64,000 nucleotides of DNA, from positions 1,550,001-1,614,000 of the forward strand of contig CP053688.1 of NCBI GenBank assembly GCA_013200995.1. Direction: 5' to 3'. This document shows positions 43,463 to 51,529 of this stretch, piece by piece. The translations under genes were made by a program, and so were the position numbers. The DNA is from Arthrobacter citreus (GTDB lineage Bacteria > Bacillota > Bacilli > Bacillales > Bacillaceae_G). Position 1 is the stretch's first letter. Each line of letters starts with the position of its first letter. The notes beneath the pieces were generated by a model, which saw nothing but the letters and a program-made list of their open reading frames with translations, did not search any database and was not told the DNA's origin.

Positions 43463-44683
43463 ATGAGTGGAATAATAGCAACTTACCAAGTTTACGATAA
43501 AAATCACAATTTAGAAAAAAAGGCAGAGTCAATCGCACTTGGTTTGACAGTTGGTTCTTGGACGACTTTACCACAAAACGATCAAATCCAATTGCAAAAA
43601 CATAAAGGCAAGGTACTTTCTATTCACGAAGTTGAGTGTGAAGAAAATGTCATTAACTTTTTAGGCGATAAACCGACAAAAGGAATTATTGAAATCTACT
43701 ATCCTAGTTTAAATTTTTCAGCTGATATTCCAGCAATTTTAACAACTGTTTTCGGAAAACTTTCACTTGATGGGGAAATCAAACTAATTGATTTAAATTT
43801 TACTGATGACTTATTAAGTCTGTTTCCTGGACCAAAATTTGGTATAAAAGGTATTCGAGAAAAATTGGACGTATATGATCGCCCTTTATTAATGAGCATT
43901 TTCAAATCAATCATTGGTAGAGATATTCCATACATTTCGGAAGAATTAAAAAAACAAGCATTAGGTGGCGTCGATTTAATAAAAGATGACGAGATTCTTT
44001 TTGACACAATCACATCAATAACTGACCGTGTCACTCACGGGAAAAATATTTTGAATCAAGTCTACGAAAAAACAGGACACAAAACTTTATATGCGGTGAA
44101 TTTAACTGGCCGTACATATGAGTTAAAGGAAAAAGCGTTACGTGCAGCTGAGGCGGGTGCCGATGTATTTTTATTAAATGTATTTTCTTATGGAATTGAT
44201 GTACTTCAAGGTTTAGTAGAAGATCCTTCAATCAATGTTCCAATTATGGCTCACCCTGCTGTTTCAGGAGCTTTTACTGCATCGCCGATTTACGGAATTG
44301 ATGCTGGCTTATTACTTGGTAAACTTTTACGAATTGCAGGTGCCGACTTTAGCTTATTTCCATCACCATACGGTTCAGTTGCATTACAAAAAGAAACAGC
44401 ATTAAAAATCGCCGAAAATTTAACAGAATCAAATGGATTAAAAGAAACATTCCCAGTTCCATCTGCGGGAATTCACCCAGCGCTTGTACCTCAATTAATT
44501 CAAGATTTTGGAATAGAGCAAGTCATAAACGCCGGTGGTGGTATTCACGGTCATCCAGATGGTCCGATTGGTGGAGGAAATGCATTTAGAGAAGCGATAT
44601 CTGCTACTTTATCTGGTGTTGAATTAAAGGATTATGCACTTCCAAATACATCACTTGAGAAAGCATTACAACTTTGGGGGTAA
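43463..44683 (+). CDS. mtnW: 2,3-diketo-5-methylthiopentyl-1-phosphate enolase (RuBisCO-like protein)
   Basis: A 406-residue form IV RuBisCO homologue that enolises the diketo intermediate. [13 protein letters not shown], the [14 protein letters not shown] metal/carbamate loop (the Lys-Asp-Asp-Glu signature), [10 protein letters not shown] and [18 protein letters not shown] for the phosphate are visible. Several carboxylase residues are absent, as expected for this family. The ATG follows GGAGG by 7 nt. It is first in the mtnWXBD operon behind a SAM riboswitch; mtnX starts 8 bp later. Confidence 0.95.
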   Translation: MSGIIATYQVYDKNHNLEKKAESIALGLTVGSWTTLPQNDQIQLQKHKGKVLSIHEVECEENVINFLGDKPTKGIIEIYYPSLNFSADIPAILTTVFGKLSLDGEIKLIDLNFTDDLLSLFPGPKFGIKGIREKLDVYDRPLLMSIFKSIIGRDIPYISEELKKQALGGVDLIKDDEILFDTITSITDRVTHGKNILNQVYEKTGHKTLYAVNLTGRTYELKEKALRAAEAGADVFLLNVFSYGIDVLQGLVEDPSINVPIMAHPAVSGAFTASPIYGIDAGLLLGKLLRIAGADFSLFPSPYGSVALQKETALKIAENLTESNGLKETFPVPSAGIHPALVPQLIQDFGIEQVINAGGGIHGHPDGPIGGGNAFREAISATLSGVELKDYALPNTSLEKALQLWG

Positions 44684-44690
44684 ATAAACA

Positions 44691-45344
44691 ATGGCAATAA
44701 AGATTTTTTGTGATTTTGATGGAACGATTACCGAAGGAGATAATATCGTCAATTTAGTTAAGCAATTTGCTCCTCCTTCAGTAAGCGAATTAACAAGCGA
44801 AGTATTAAATGGCAATATATCGATTCGTGAAGGAGTCGAGAAAATGTTCGCTACAATCCCTTCAACGAAAAAACAAGAAATGACTGATTTTGTAATCGAT
44901 CGTACAGTCATTCGAGATGGTATTAACGATTTTATTCAATTTGTAAATGATCAACAAATTGAGTTAAAGGTTGTTAGTGGCGGCTTAGACTTTTTCGTTC
45001 ATCCTATTTTAGCAGAGTACCTTCCACCTTCTGCTATTTTATGTAATCGTACTGACTTTACAGGTTCAACTGTAAAAATTCATTGGGATCATTCATGTGA
45101 TACATTGTGTTCGAATGACTGTGGAATGTGCAAGCCTTCTGTTAAGAGAAAATTTAGTGAATCAAATGATTTTATTATAGTCATTGGAGATTCAATTACT
45201 GACTTACAAATTGCAAAAGAAGCTAATTTGATTTTTGCAAGAGATTTCTTAAAGAATAAATGCGAGGAACTTTCCCTTCCGTATATTCCTTTTGAAAACT
45301 TCTATGATATCCGAGCTTCACTAGAGAAGGAGGTACTAGTATGA
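44691..45344 (+). CDS. mtnX: 2-hydroxy-3-keto-5-methylthiopentenyl-1-phosphate phosphatase
   Basis: A 217-residue HAD-family phosphatase. Motif I is IFCDFDGTITEGD with nucleophile Asp8 and general acid Asp10. VVSGGLDFFVHP is motif II, and IGDSITDLQIAKEA is the metal-binding motif IV. A CNDCGMCKPSVK cap segment is also visible. It removes the phosphate to give the acireductone. The last codons overlap mtnB by 4 bp (ATGA), so the two are translationally coupled. Confidence 0.94.
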   Translation: MAIKIFCDFDGTITEGDNIVNLVKQFAPPSVSELTSEVLNGNISIREGVEKMFATIPSTKKQEMTDFVIDRTVIRDGINDFIQFVNDQQIELKVVSGGLDFFVHPILAEYLPPSAILCNRTDFTGSTVKIHWDHSCDTLCSNDCGMCKPSVKRKFSESNDFIIVIGDSITDLQIAKEANLIFARDFLKNKCEELSLPYIPFENFYDIRASLEKEVLV

Positions 45345-45967
45345 AGGACTTTTTCAAACATTATGATGAAATCCGCGAAGTAAAAAAAGTACTTGCTGAC
45401 CGTGATTGGTTTTTAGGAACTAGTGGAAATTTATCAATTAAAGTAAATGACGAACCTTTAAACTTCCTAGTTACAACTAGTGGTAAAGATAAAACAAAAC
45501 ATACGTATGACGATTTTTTACTCGTGAATGAATTTGATCAATCTGTTTGGGATGATTCAAAGAAACCTTCAGCTGAAGCAATTTTGCATCGTTTAATTTA
45601 TCAAAATACGAATGCTAAATGTGTTCTTCATGTACACACTTTAGCAAATAACTTTATAACAAAAGATTTTCCATACCAAGATGAGTTATCTTTTTCAGGT
45701 ATCGAAATTATAAAAGCATTAGGATTATGGGAAGAAGATGCAGAAATTACAGTTCCAATTATTAAAAATCATGCACATATCCCTACCCTAGCAAATGAGT
45801 TTCTTCCACATATTAAGAACGATCATGGAGCAGTCCTAATTCATAATCACGGTATTACAGTGTGGGCAGAATCAGCATTTGAAGCGAAGAAGCATTTAGA
45901 AGCTTATGAGTTTCTATTCCAATACGCATTACAAGGCATACAAAAAAATTTATTTATTAAAAATTAA
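45341..45967 (+). CDS. mtnB: Methylthioribulose-1-phosphate dehydratase
   Basis: A 208-residue class II aldolase-fold zinc enzyme. LGTSGNLSIKV and TTSGKDKT form the phosphate site, CVLHVHTLANNF carries the HxH zinc ligands, and AVLIHNHGITVWAES supplies a later His. It dehydrates the isomerase product to the diketo compound used by MtnW. It lies between mtnX (overlap) and mtnD (19 bp). Confidence 0.94.
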   Translation: MKDFFKHYDEIREVKKVLADRDWFLGTSGNLSIKVNDEPLNFLVTTSGKDKTKHTYDDFLLVNEFDQSVWDDSKKPSAEAILHRLIYQNTNAKCVLHVHTLANNFITKDFPYQDELSFSGIEIIKALGLWEEDAEITVPIIKNHAHIPTLANEFLPHIKNDHGAVLIHNHGITVWAESAFEAKKHLEAYEFLFQYALQGIQKNLFIKN

Positions 45968-45986
45968 TTAGTTGGAGGAATGCATT

Positions 45987-46499
45987 ATGGCAACAATTTG
46001 GGTAGAAAAAAAAGATTTTCATATTACAAGTGATGTAGAAGTGAAAGCCTATTTAGAGGAACAAGGCGTTATTTATGAAAATTGGAATATCGAGCAATTA
46101 CATAGCTCATTAAAAGAAAAGTTTATCTTATCAGATGATGAAAAAGCGTCGATTCTTGAAACATTTAAAGCTGAAATCGATGATATTTCTTCAAGACGTG
46201 GCTATTTAGCAAATGATATTATTACTCTTTCAGAAGCAACACCAAATCTTGATGAGTTATTAAAAAACTTCAATCGTGAGCATCATCATACGGATGATGA
46301 AGTTCGTTTCATTGTAAGCGGCCATGGTTCTTTTATTATTGAAGGAACTGAAGGTTTCTTCCATGTTAAATTAAACCCCGGTGATCTAATTTCAGTACCA
46401 CCAAATGTTCGTCACTATTTCACATTAGCAGATGATCGTAAAGTAGTAGCTGTTAGACTATTTGTGACGACTGAAGGATGGGTACCTATTTACGAATAA
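45987..46499 (+). CDS. mtnD: Acireductone dioxygenase
   Basis: A 170-residue cupin that cleaves acireductone with oxygen to the keto acid of methionine and formate (Fe form). The metal ligands are visible as His99, His101 and Glu105 (EHHHTDDEVRF) and His143 (NVRHYF). A TTG further upstream (45972) would place the ribosome site GGAGG inside the gene, so the ATG at 45987 is chosen. It is the last gene of the operon, closed by the convergent terminator. Confidence 0.95.
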   Translation: MATIWVEKKDFHITSDVEVKAYLEEQGVIYENWNIEQLHSSLKEKFILSDDEKASILETFKAEIDDISSRRGYLANDIITLSEATPNLDELLKNFNREHHHTDDEVRFIVSGHGSFIIEGTEGFFHVKLNPGDLISVPPNVRHYFTLADDRKVVAVRLFVTTEGWVPIYE

Positions 46500-46511
46500 T
46501 CGTATATAAAA

Positions 46512-46556
46512 ATCAATTGACTCATATCCATTTTAAGATGTGAGTCAATTATTTTT
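46512..46556. terminator. Bidirectional terminator between mtnD and the YetF-like gene
   Basis: AATTGACTCATATC / GATGTGAGTCAATT stem with ATTTTT on the mtnD side and a T-rich tail on the other. It lies between convergent genes and overlaps the stop of the minus-strand one. Confidence 0.88.
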
Positions 46557-47247
46557 CTACTTCATTTAATTGATCTTCTCGGTAATCAATATATAACGAT
46601 CCATCTGTTTGTACTTCTACTAAAAATACATCTGAAATTGAGTGAATTCCTGCCCTTTCAAGCTGAGCATTTAACCATTTTTTATCTAAATTTAAATCTG
46701 ATAGTGCATCTTCATTTACTTCCCCATCAGTAATCACTGCAGTTGAAGTTGGAAATACCAATGTTTTTTTCCACGCTTTATTTTTTTTCGTTTTAACATC
46801 TTTTGTTTTCATAACCGATAGACTTCCATCAATTTCAAAAATTGCGTATTCTACATCTTTGAAAGAATAAATATTCTCACTTCGGAGCATCCCTTGAAAT
46901 TGCTCAGTATCTAATCTAGCCTTTTTTAATGCGTTTTCCATTATTTTTCCTTGTCTAATTAATATAATAGGCTCTCCAAGAATTAATCGACGGGCTGATT
47001 TAGATTTTAAGCTGATATACCCCATAATGATCGTCAAAACTGCCCAACCAACTAATCCGATGATGCCATCCTCAATATCTAATGTTTTAGATGTCGTAAG
47101 TGATGCAGCAATATTCCCAATCGTAATTGCCGTAATAAATGTAAAAACATCTAATTGGCTAATTTCTTTCTTCCCCATTAATCTAGTTAAAATAAATAAA
47201 ACAAAAAATGAGCATATAACTCTAAATAAAACTTCATTTAAGCTCAT
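46549..47247 (-). CDS. DUF421 (YetF-like) membrane protein
   Basis: A 232-residue protein with three N-terminal membrane helices. The DUF421 markers are LFILTRLMGKKEISQLDVFTFITAITIGNIAASL. A C-terminal cytoplasmic alpha/beta domain of about 140 residues follows, with GEPIILIRQGKIMENALKKARL and YAIFEIDGSLSV. Such proteins occur in several copies in Bacillus (YetF, YkjA, YdfR, YrbG) and are linked to spores in some cases. Their molecular role is not settled. It is a single gene convergent with mtnD. Confidence 0.85.
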   Translation of the reverse strand: MSLNEVLFRVICSFFVLFILTRLMGKKEISQLDVFTFITAITIGNIAASLTTSKTLDIEDGIIGLVGWAVLTIIMGYISLKSKSARRLILGEPIILIRQGKIMENALKKARLDTEQFQGMLRSENIYSFKDVEYAIFEIDGSLSVMKTKDVKTKKNKAWKKTLVFPTSTAVITDGEVNEDALSDLNLDKKWLNAQLERAGIHSISDVFLVEVQTDGSLYIDYREDQLNEVEK

Positions 47248-47604
47248 TTATTTCATCCTTTCTTTCAAACAAAGCAGTTTTATGTACTTACTAATCAACT
47301 TAGCGTTTGAAAAATCGAAATAAACTATTCCTTAATATAGAAAAAATAATGTTTGCTAAACTTCGAGATACACCAATTGTACTGGATAAATTTCAACATT
47401 TGAAAAGAAGTAATTGCTATCTTCATTTTTTCCCGCTAAAGTAAACAAATTTAGAATTGAAATTTTCGTTCCTTCAATCCGATTCTATTTCTAATCACGC
47501 TAAACAATCTATTTATACTCTTCATTTTAGCGACTAATAATTTACCGATTATTGAAGAAAATATTTATATTCTTTCATAATCATTAAATTATTGAGGTGA
47601 GGTC
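47248..47604. other. Intergenic region between divergent genes
   Basis: These 357 bp hold no gene or repeat I can recognise. A weak plus-strand promoter for the permease gene (TTGAAG, 18 bp, CATAAT) lies within the last 70 bp. Confidence 0.3.
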
Positions 47605-49104
47605 TTGAGTAAAAAACTTTCGCTAGTCGGTTTAATATTAATGGTGTTTACAACCGTATATGGCTTTGGTAATATACCAACTGCTTTTTATTTAATGGGA
47701 TATAGTGCAATTCCATGGTATTTACTTTCAGCTATTACGTTTTTTATTCCATTTGCTTTTATGATGGCTGAGTTCGGAGCAGCTTACAAGCATTCTGAAG
47801 GTGGTATTTATACATGGATGGCTGATTCAGTTGGGCCAAAGTTTGCCTTTATTGGTACATTTATGTGGTTCTCATCCTATGTAATCTATATGGTAAGTGT
47901 TTCTTCAAAGGTTTGGATACCACTTTCAACGTTCATTTTTGGTAGAGACAAAACGCAATCACTTTCCTTATTTGGCCTTTCCTCTACACAATCAATCGGT
48001 TTATTAGCATTACTTTGGATGCTAGTTGTTACTTTTTTTGCTTCAAAAGGAATTGAAAGTATTAGTAAAGTTACAACCATTGGTGGAATAACTGTTTCCT
48101 CATTAAATATAGTACTCTTAATCACCAGTATCATCATTTTTGCACTTAATGGAGGGAAGTTTGCTCAACCAATTAAAACATTTTCATCCGCATTCGCTCA
48201 TTCACCGAATCCAAATTATATATCCGGCCTTGCTATATTATCATTCGTAGTATTTGCCATTTTTGCATACGGTGGCTTAGAAGCTATTGGAAGTTTAGTT
48301 GATCAAACAGAGAATGCCGAACGCAATTTTCCAAAAGGGATTACAATATCAGCAATTATTATTTCAGTTGGCTATTCATTAGGAATTTTTTTAGTTGGTA
48401 TTTTCATAAACTGGTCGCATGATTTAAGCGCGAGCTCGACCAATTTAGGAAACATCACATATGTACTCATGTATAATTTAGGTTTAGAGCTTGGAAAAGC
48501 TTTTAATCTATCGTCAGCTACATCAGATACTATAGGCACTTGGTTTGCAAGAATCACTGGTTTATCAATGTTCCTTGCCTATACTGGAGCATTTTTCACC
48601 TTAATTTATGCACCATTAAAAACGATTATTAAAGGCACACCAAAATACTTATGGCCAACTAAATTCTCAGATACAAATGAAAAAGGTATACCAGTAAATG
48701 CTATGTGGATCCAATTTGCAATCGTTTCAATCATCATTATCCTTACTTCTTTTGGCGGTCAAGGCGCATCTTCATTTTTTAACAAATTGACTCTAATGAC
48801 TAACGTTTCGATGACTTTACCTTATATATTTTTAGGAATTGCCTATCCAATGTTTAAAAAGAATGATCGAATCGACAAACCATTTCAAATATTAAAGTCA
48901 AATTCTACTGCTTTATTTGCAAGTATACTCGTCATATTAGTAGTTGGGTTTGCTAACTTTTTTACAATCATCCAACCAGCTATTGAAGGTGATTTTAACT
49001 CGACAATATGGATGATAGCTGGTCCAATCTTCTTTTCAATATTAGCATTATTAATCCTTAATCGCTCCAGGAAACAAAACCAAAAAGAGAAGAAAATCGC
49101 TTAA
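47605..49104 (+). CDS. APC-superfamily amino acid permease, YjeM-like
   Basis: A 499-residue transporter with about twelve helices and the glutamate/GABA-antiporter family opening LVGLILMVFTTVYGFGNIPTAFYLMGYSAIPWYLL. Further markers are GAAYKHSEGGIYTWMA and FAYGGLEAIGSLVDQTENAERNFPKG. Its length is one residue short of E. coli YjeM (500). The substrate is not established for this subfamily. Translation starts at TTG after GAGGTGAGG. It is followed by a small ORF but is probably its own unit. Confidence 0.85.
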   Translation: MSKKLSLVGLILMVFTTVYGFGNIPTAFYLMGYSAIPWYLLSAITFFIPFAFMMAEFGAAYKHSEGGIYTWMADSVGPKFAFIGTFMWFSSYVIYMVSVSSKVWIPLSTFIFGRDKTQSLSLFGLSSTQSIGLLALLWMLVVTFFASKGIESISKVTTIGGITVSSLNIVLLITSIIIFALNGGKFAQPIKTFSSAFAHSPNPNYISGLAILSFVVFAIFAYGGLEAIGSLVDQTENAERNFPKGITISAIIISVGYSLGIFLVGIFINWSHDLSASSTNLGNITYVLMYNLGLELGKAFNLSSATSDTIGTWFARITGLSMFLAYTGAFFTLIYAPLKTIIKGTPKYLWPTKFSDTNEKGIPVNAMWIQFAIVSIIIILTSFGGQGASSFFNKLTLMTNVSMTLPYIFLGIAYPMFKKNDRIDKPFQILKSNSTALFASILVILVVGFANFFTIIQPAIEGDFNSTIWMIAGPIFFSILALLILNRSRKQNQKEKKIA

Positions 49105-49186
49105 CAATTCTTTCCCACAATTTGTTAACATCACTTTTGAAAGTAACTTAGAATTGTGGCACATACTAATTTTGGAGGTGATAATT

Positions 49187-49327
49187 ATGGGTCACAATCA
49201 AAATCCACATATAAAAAAGAAAAACAAAAATAAAGGGCAACCAATACCAGCTGCAATCAATTCTGAAGGCTATTTTGCCCCAAGTAAATCAAATACTGAA
49301 GCACTTAATGAAACTAAAAATCAATAA
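49187..49327 (+). CDS. Small basic protein, 46 residues
   Basis: A 46-codon ORF with an almost perfect ribosome site (TTGGAGGTG, 7 nt before ATG). The product is MGHNQNPHIKKKNKNKGQPI followed by an Ala/Ser/Asn-rich tail. It is hydrophilic, Lys/Asn-rich and lacks Cys and Trp, like several minor small acid-soluble or spore-associated proteins of Bacillus, although I match it to none. An inverted repeat CCACAATT / AATTGTGG (49115-49159) lies just upstream. Confidence 0.6.
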   Translation: MGHNQNPHIKKKNKNKGQPIPAAINSEGYFAPSKSNTEALNETKNQ

Positions 49328-49329
49328 AA

Positions 49330-49358
49330 AAATGACCGTCAAATTTTTTTGGCGGTCT
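49330..49358 (-). terminator. Terminator of the lipoprotein gene at 49366
   Basis: GACCGCCAAA / TTTGACGGTC stem (one G-T pair) followed on the minus strand by TTTTTTTATT, starting 7 bp past the stop. It may also serve the small ORF on the other strand, though the T-run there is poor. Confidence 0.8.
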
Positions 49359-49365
49359 CTTATAG

Positions 49366-49878
49366 TTATTTACTTATCGAATCTGCAGTTTTTACTAAAT
49401 CTCTAATAGTAAATTGTTTACCTGTTTCCTCTGAAAAAAGAAGTGAAATTGAATGATATAGCCCATCTTTCTTCCAACGAATCGTTTTTGTATTATCATC
49501 ATCATCATCAATTAAAACTTTTGTACCATCTTTTAATTTTGTTATTTTTAAAGGTTGCTGATTTTTTGGGAAGGTGTATTTTTTATTATGATAAGTGATG
49601 ACAAACATTGTGATCTCTTCTTCTTCATTTGAGTAATTAAAAGAAGTAGCATTAATAGCTCCATTTGATTTATTATTTAGTACATCCATAGTGACGTCCT
49701 TTGCTCTAAACGGTAGCCTTTCTGGTACTACTAGCTCTTCTTGTACATCTTTAGGTAATTGATCTACCACGTTTTTCACAGTTTTAGGATATTCTTTTTT
49801 TAATGATTCAACTGCATTATTACCATGCGAACAAGCTGTTATGAAAAGAATTGAGAATAAAAGAATTATTTTTTTCAA
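49366..49878 (-). CDS. Lipoprotein of unknown function
   Basis: A 170-residue lipoprotein (signal peptide ending ITAC, Cys16) with a Glu/Lys-rich linker. A beta-rich domain contains VPERLPFRAKDVTMDV, an acidic DDDDD stretch near residue 126, and WKKDGLYHSISLLF. The order of these blocks parallels the lipoprotein at 9910-10458, including the closing helix, so both look like one family with low identity. No function is known. It is monocistronic. Confidence 0.7.
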   Translation of the reverse strand: MKKIILLFSILFITACSHGNNAVESLKKEYPKTVKNVVDQLPKDVQEELVVPERLPFRAKDVTMDVLNNKSNGAINATSFNYSNEEEEITMFVITYHNKKYTFPKNQQPLKITKLKDGTKVLIDDDDDNTKTIRWKKDGLYHSISLLFSEETGKQFTIRDLVKTADSISK

Positions 49879-49961
49879 TTCACTAATAGCCTCCCTATTT
49901 TTCCAAATCTATCGTTTAATTTTTCTATTTAATATCTCTAAATATCTTCATTTTAACCTTA

Positions 49962-49999
49962 AAAAAATAAAAACTGCCTTTATTGTATAAGACAGTCTT
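49962..49999 (-). terminator. Terminator of the 72-residue protein gene
   Basis: Minus-strand stem ACTGTC-TTAT / ATAAAG-GCAGT followed by TTTTTATTTTTT, about 15 bp past the stop at 50011. Confidence 0.8.
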
Positions 50000-50010
50000 T
50001 AATCTTATTC

Positions 50011-50229
50011 TTATAGTTCAACAATAACAATTTTCCCTTGTTGTACATATAATAATATTTCTGCATTTTCCGTTTCATTTCGGTATGTATAACATGTAAG
50101 ATCTTCAATCCCACCGTGTGAAACATCGTGAACTGTATTTATTAGTTTGTATTTATTACCTCTAAATTCTATTTTTCTTTCGATAGATGGCTGTTCTTCT
50201 AAAATTTGTTCCTTCGTTCGAAAATTCAT
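50011..50229 (-). CDS. Small protein, unknown function
   Basis: A 72-residue protein with a predicted beta-rich core (RKIEFRGNKYKLINTVHDVSHGGIEDLTCYTYRNETENAEILLYVQQGKIVIVEL) and no membrane segment. The ATG follows AAAGGAGTG by 5-6 nt, and a terminator follows, so it looks like a real gene. I recognise no family. Confidence 0.6.
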   Translation of the reverse strand: MNFRTKEQILEEQPSIERKIEFRGNKYKLINTVHDVSHGGIEDLTCYTYRNETENAEILLYVQQGKIVIVEL

Positions 50230-50268
50230 GTAATCACTCCTTTGTTCATCAATAGTATTGCCATAATC

Positions 50269-50622
50269 TTAGTTTTCAATTTTAAGTGCCGTACTGAATC
50301 CAATGACATAACCGTCAAAATCCCGCACAGAAAATTCCTTCTTCCATACTCCCAAATCAAACTCAGGTAATTCAGGCTCGGAATCAATCACAGCACCATT
50401 TGCTTTTAATTCATCATAAAGCAAATTTAGTTCATCAAAATTATTAACATAAGCGTAAGCATTCCAAGTATCTTTATTCGGCCTAACATCTTCCTTATTC
50501 TTCGCTTGAATTAATTTAAAACCTAATCCAAAATTATCTCTTACCGCCCAATATTCGTTAACTTCAGACCTCCTCCTAACTTTTGTTTTCCCATAATATG
50601 TAAATTCAATTATTTTATCTAT
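50269..50622 (-). pseudogene. N-terminally truncated VOC/glyoxalase-like gene
   Basis: A minus-strand frame of 117 codons is open from 50622 to a TAA at 50269 but has no ATG, GTG or TTG at a usable position. Its translation (YWAVRDNFGLGFKLIQAKNK, then NAYAYVNNFDELNLLYDELKANGAVI, then EFSVRDFDGYVIGFSTAL) is the second half of a VOC fold. The first beta-alpha unit is missing. Upstream sequence shows only stops, so the gene seems to have lost its 5' end. Confidence 0.7.
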
Positions 50623-50710
50623 TTACCTTCCAATTCACATAATGAAAACTTCTTTATTTATCAATCTTTTACTACATGTTAAAAATTTAAGTGTCATAAA
50701 TTATAGGGAA

Positions 50711-50844
50711 TTTAATTGCAGTTTTTTTAATTTTATTTGCAGATTCTCTATTTTCATTTACACTTCGGCCTTTATTTGCAGTCTCTGATTTCTTATTTGC
50801 ACATTGAACAGTTTAATTTGTACTTCGACTTTTATTCAACCACT
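50711..50844. repeat. Degenerate 21-bp tandem array, core TTTATTTGCAG
   Basis: Core units start at 50711 (TTTAATTGCAG), 50732 and 50771 (TTTATTTGCAG), 50753 (TTCATTTACAC), 50792 (CTTATTTGCAC), 50813 (TTAATTTGTAC) and weakly at 50834. Spacing is 21 bp except one step of 18. The cores are about 11 bp and the remainder of each unit varies. It matches the array at 38242-38338. Confidence 0.75.
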
Positions 50845-50875
50845 TTTTCTTCAAAATATTCCTATAAATAGAAAA

Positions 50876-50910
50876 TGAGGGTGTCCATTACCCTTTTGGA
50901 CACCCTCTCT
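50876..50910. terminator. Terminator downstream of the TetR gene
   Basis: GAGGGTGTCC / GGACACCCTC perfect 10-bp stem, 5 bp past the TetR stop. The T-tract on the minus strand is CATTTTC, and on the other side CTCTTTTATT, so direction is not certain. The 12-mer TTCCTATAAATA (50859-50870) separates it from the repeat array. Confidence 0.75.
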
Positions 50911-50914
50911 TTTA

Positions 50915-51529
50915 TTAGACTTCTAGAGCCATTTTTAAAAGTTCTACAAACAAGATTGATTGTTCTCTCATCATCAATTCTTCATTCGAAATGATTGCAT
51001 AATCTAATGCTAGTCCATCAATAAAAGAAACAATCATTCTTGCTACTATTTCACTATCATACTTAGAGCTAAATTCTTTATTTTTTTGACCTTCTTTAAT
51101 GACATCAGAATAGATTTTTATTCCAAAGTGATACCGCTCTTTTCCATATTTTCTTCTTCTACTATCATTTCGACCAGTTATAAAAAACTCTAAAACACTC
51201 GGTGCCAAAGGATCCATTTTATCATTTGGCACCCTGCTTTCACCAAAAATCCTTAATAAGAGCAATTCCCAATATGAATCAACTTTTTGATTTAACTTCT
51301 CACGTGTTTCATCGTATACTCTTGAGAGTGAATCAGCTAATATTGCTTCAAACAAATCTTCTTTATTAGCAAAATATTGATATAATCCTCCTCGACTTAC
51401 GTTTGAAGCATCCATTACATGCTTCATTGTAGTTCTTTCATAGCCATTTTCGATAAATACTTGTTTAGCCGCTTCTAATATTTTAGTTCGACGTTGCTGT
51501 TGGTGCTGCTTGCTGACTTTCGGAGACAT
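50915..51529 (-). CDS. TetR/AcrR family repressor
   Basis: A 204-residue repressor with the TetR helix-turn-helix at residues 15-62 (TKILEAAKQVFIENGYERTTMKHVMDASNVSRGGLYQYFANKEDLFEAIL). A divergent ligand domain follows. Its first 47 bp overlap the end of the MFS transporter gene, so it is expressed from the transporter's transcript. Two GACA-N4-TGTC palindromes at that promoter are the likely binding sites. The plan, an exporter with its own repressor gene behind it, is typical of drug-efflux loci, but the inducer is unknown. Confidence 0.9.
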   Translation of the reverse strand: MSPKVSKQHQQQRRTKILEAAKQVFIENGYERTTMKHVMDASNVSRGGLYQYFANKEDLFEAILADSLSRVYDETREKLNQKVDSYWELLLLRIFGESRVPNDKMDPLAPSVLEFFITGRNDSRRRKYGKERYHFGIKIYSDVIKEGQKNKEFSSKYDSEIVARMIVSFIDGLALDYAIISNEELMMREQSILFVELLKMALEV

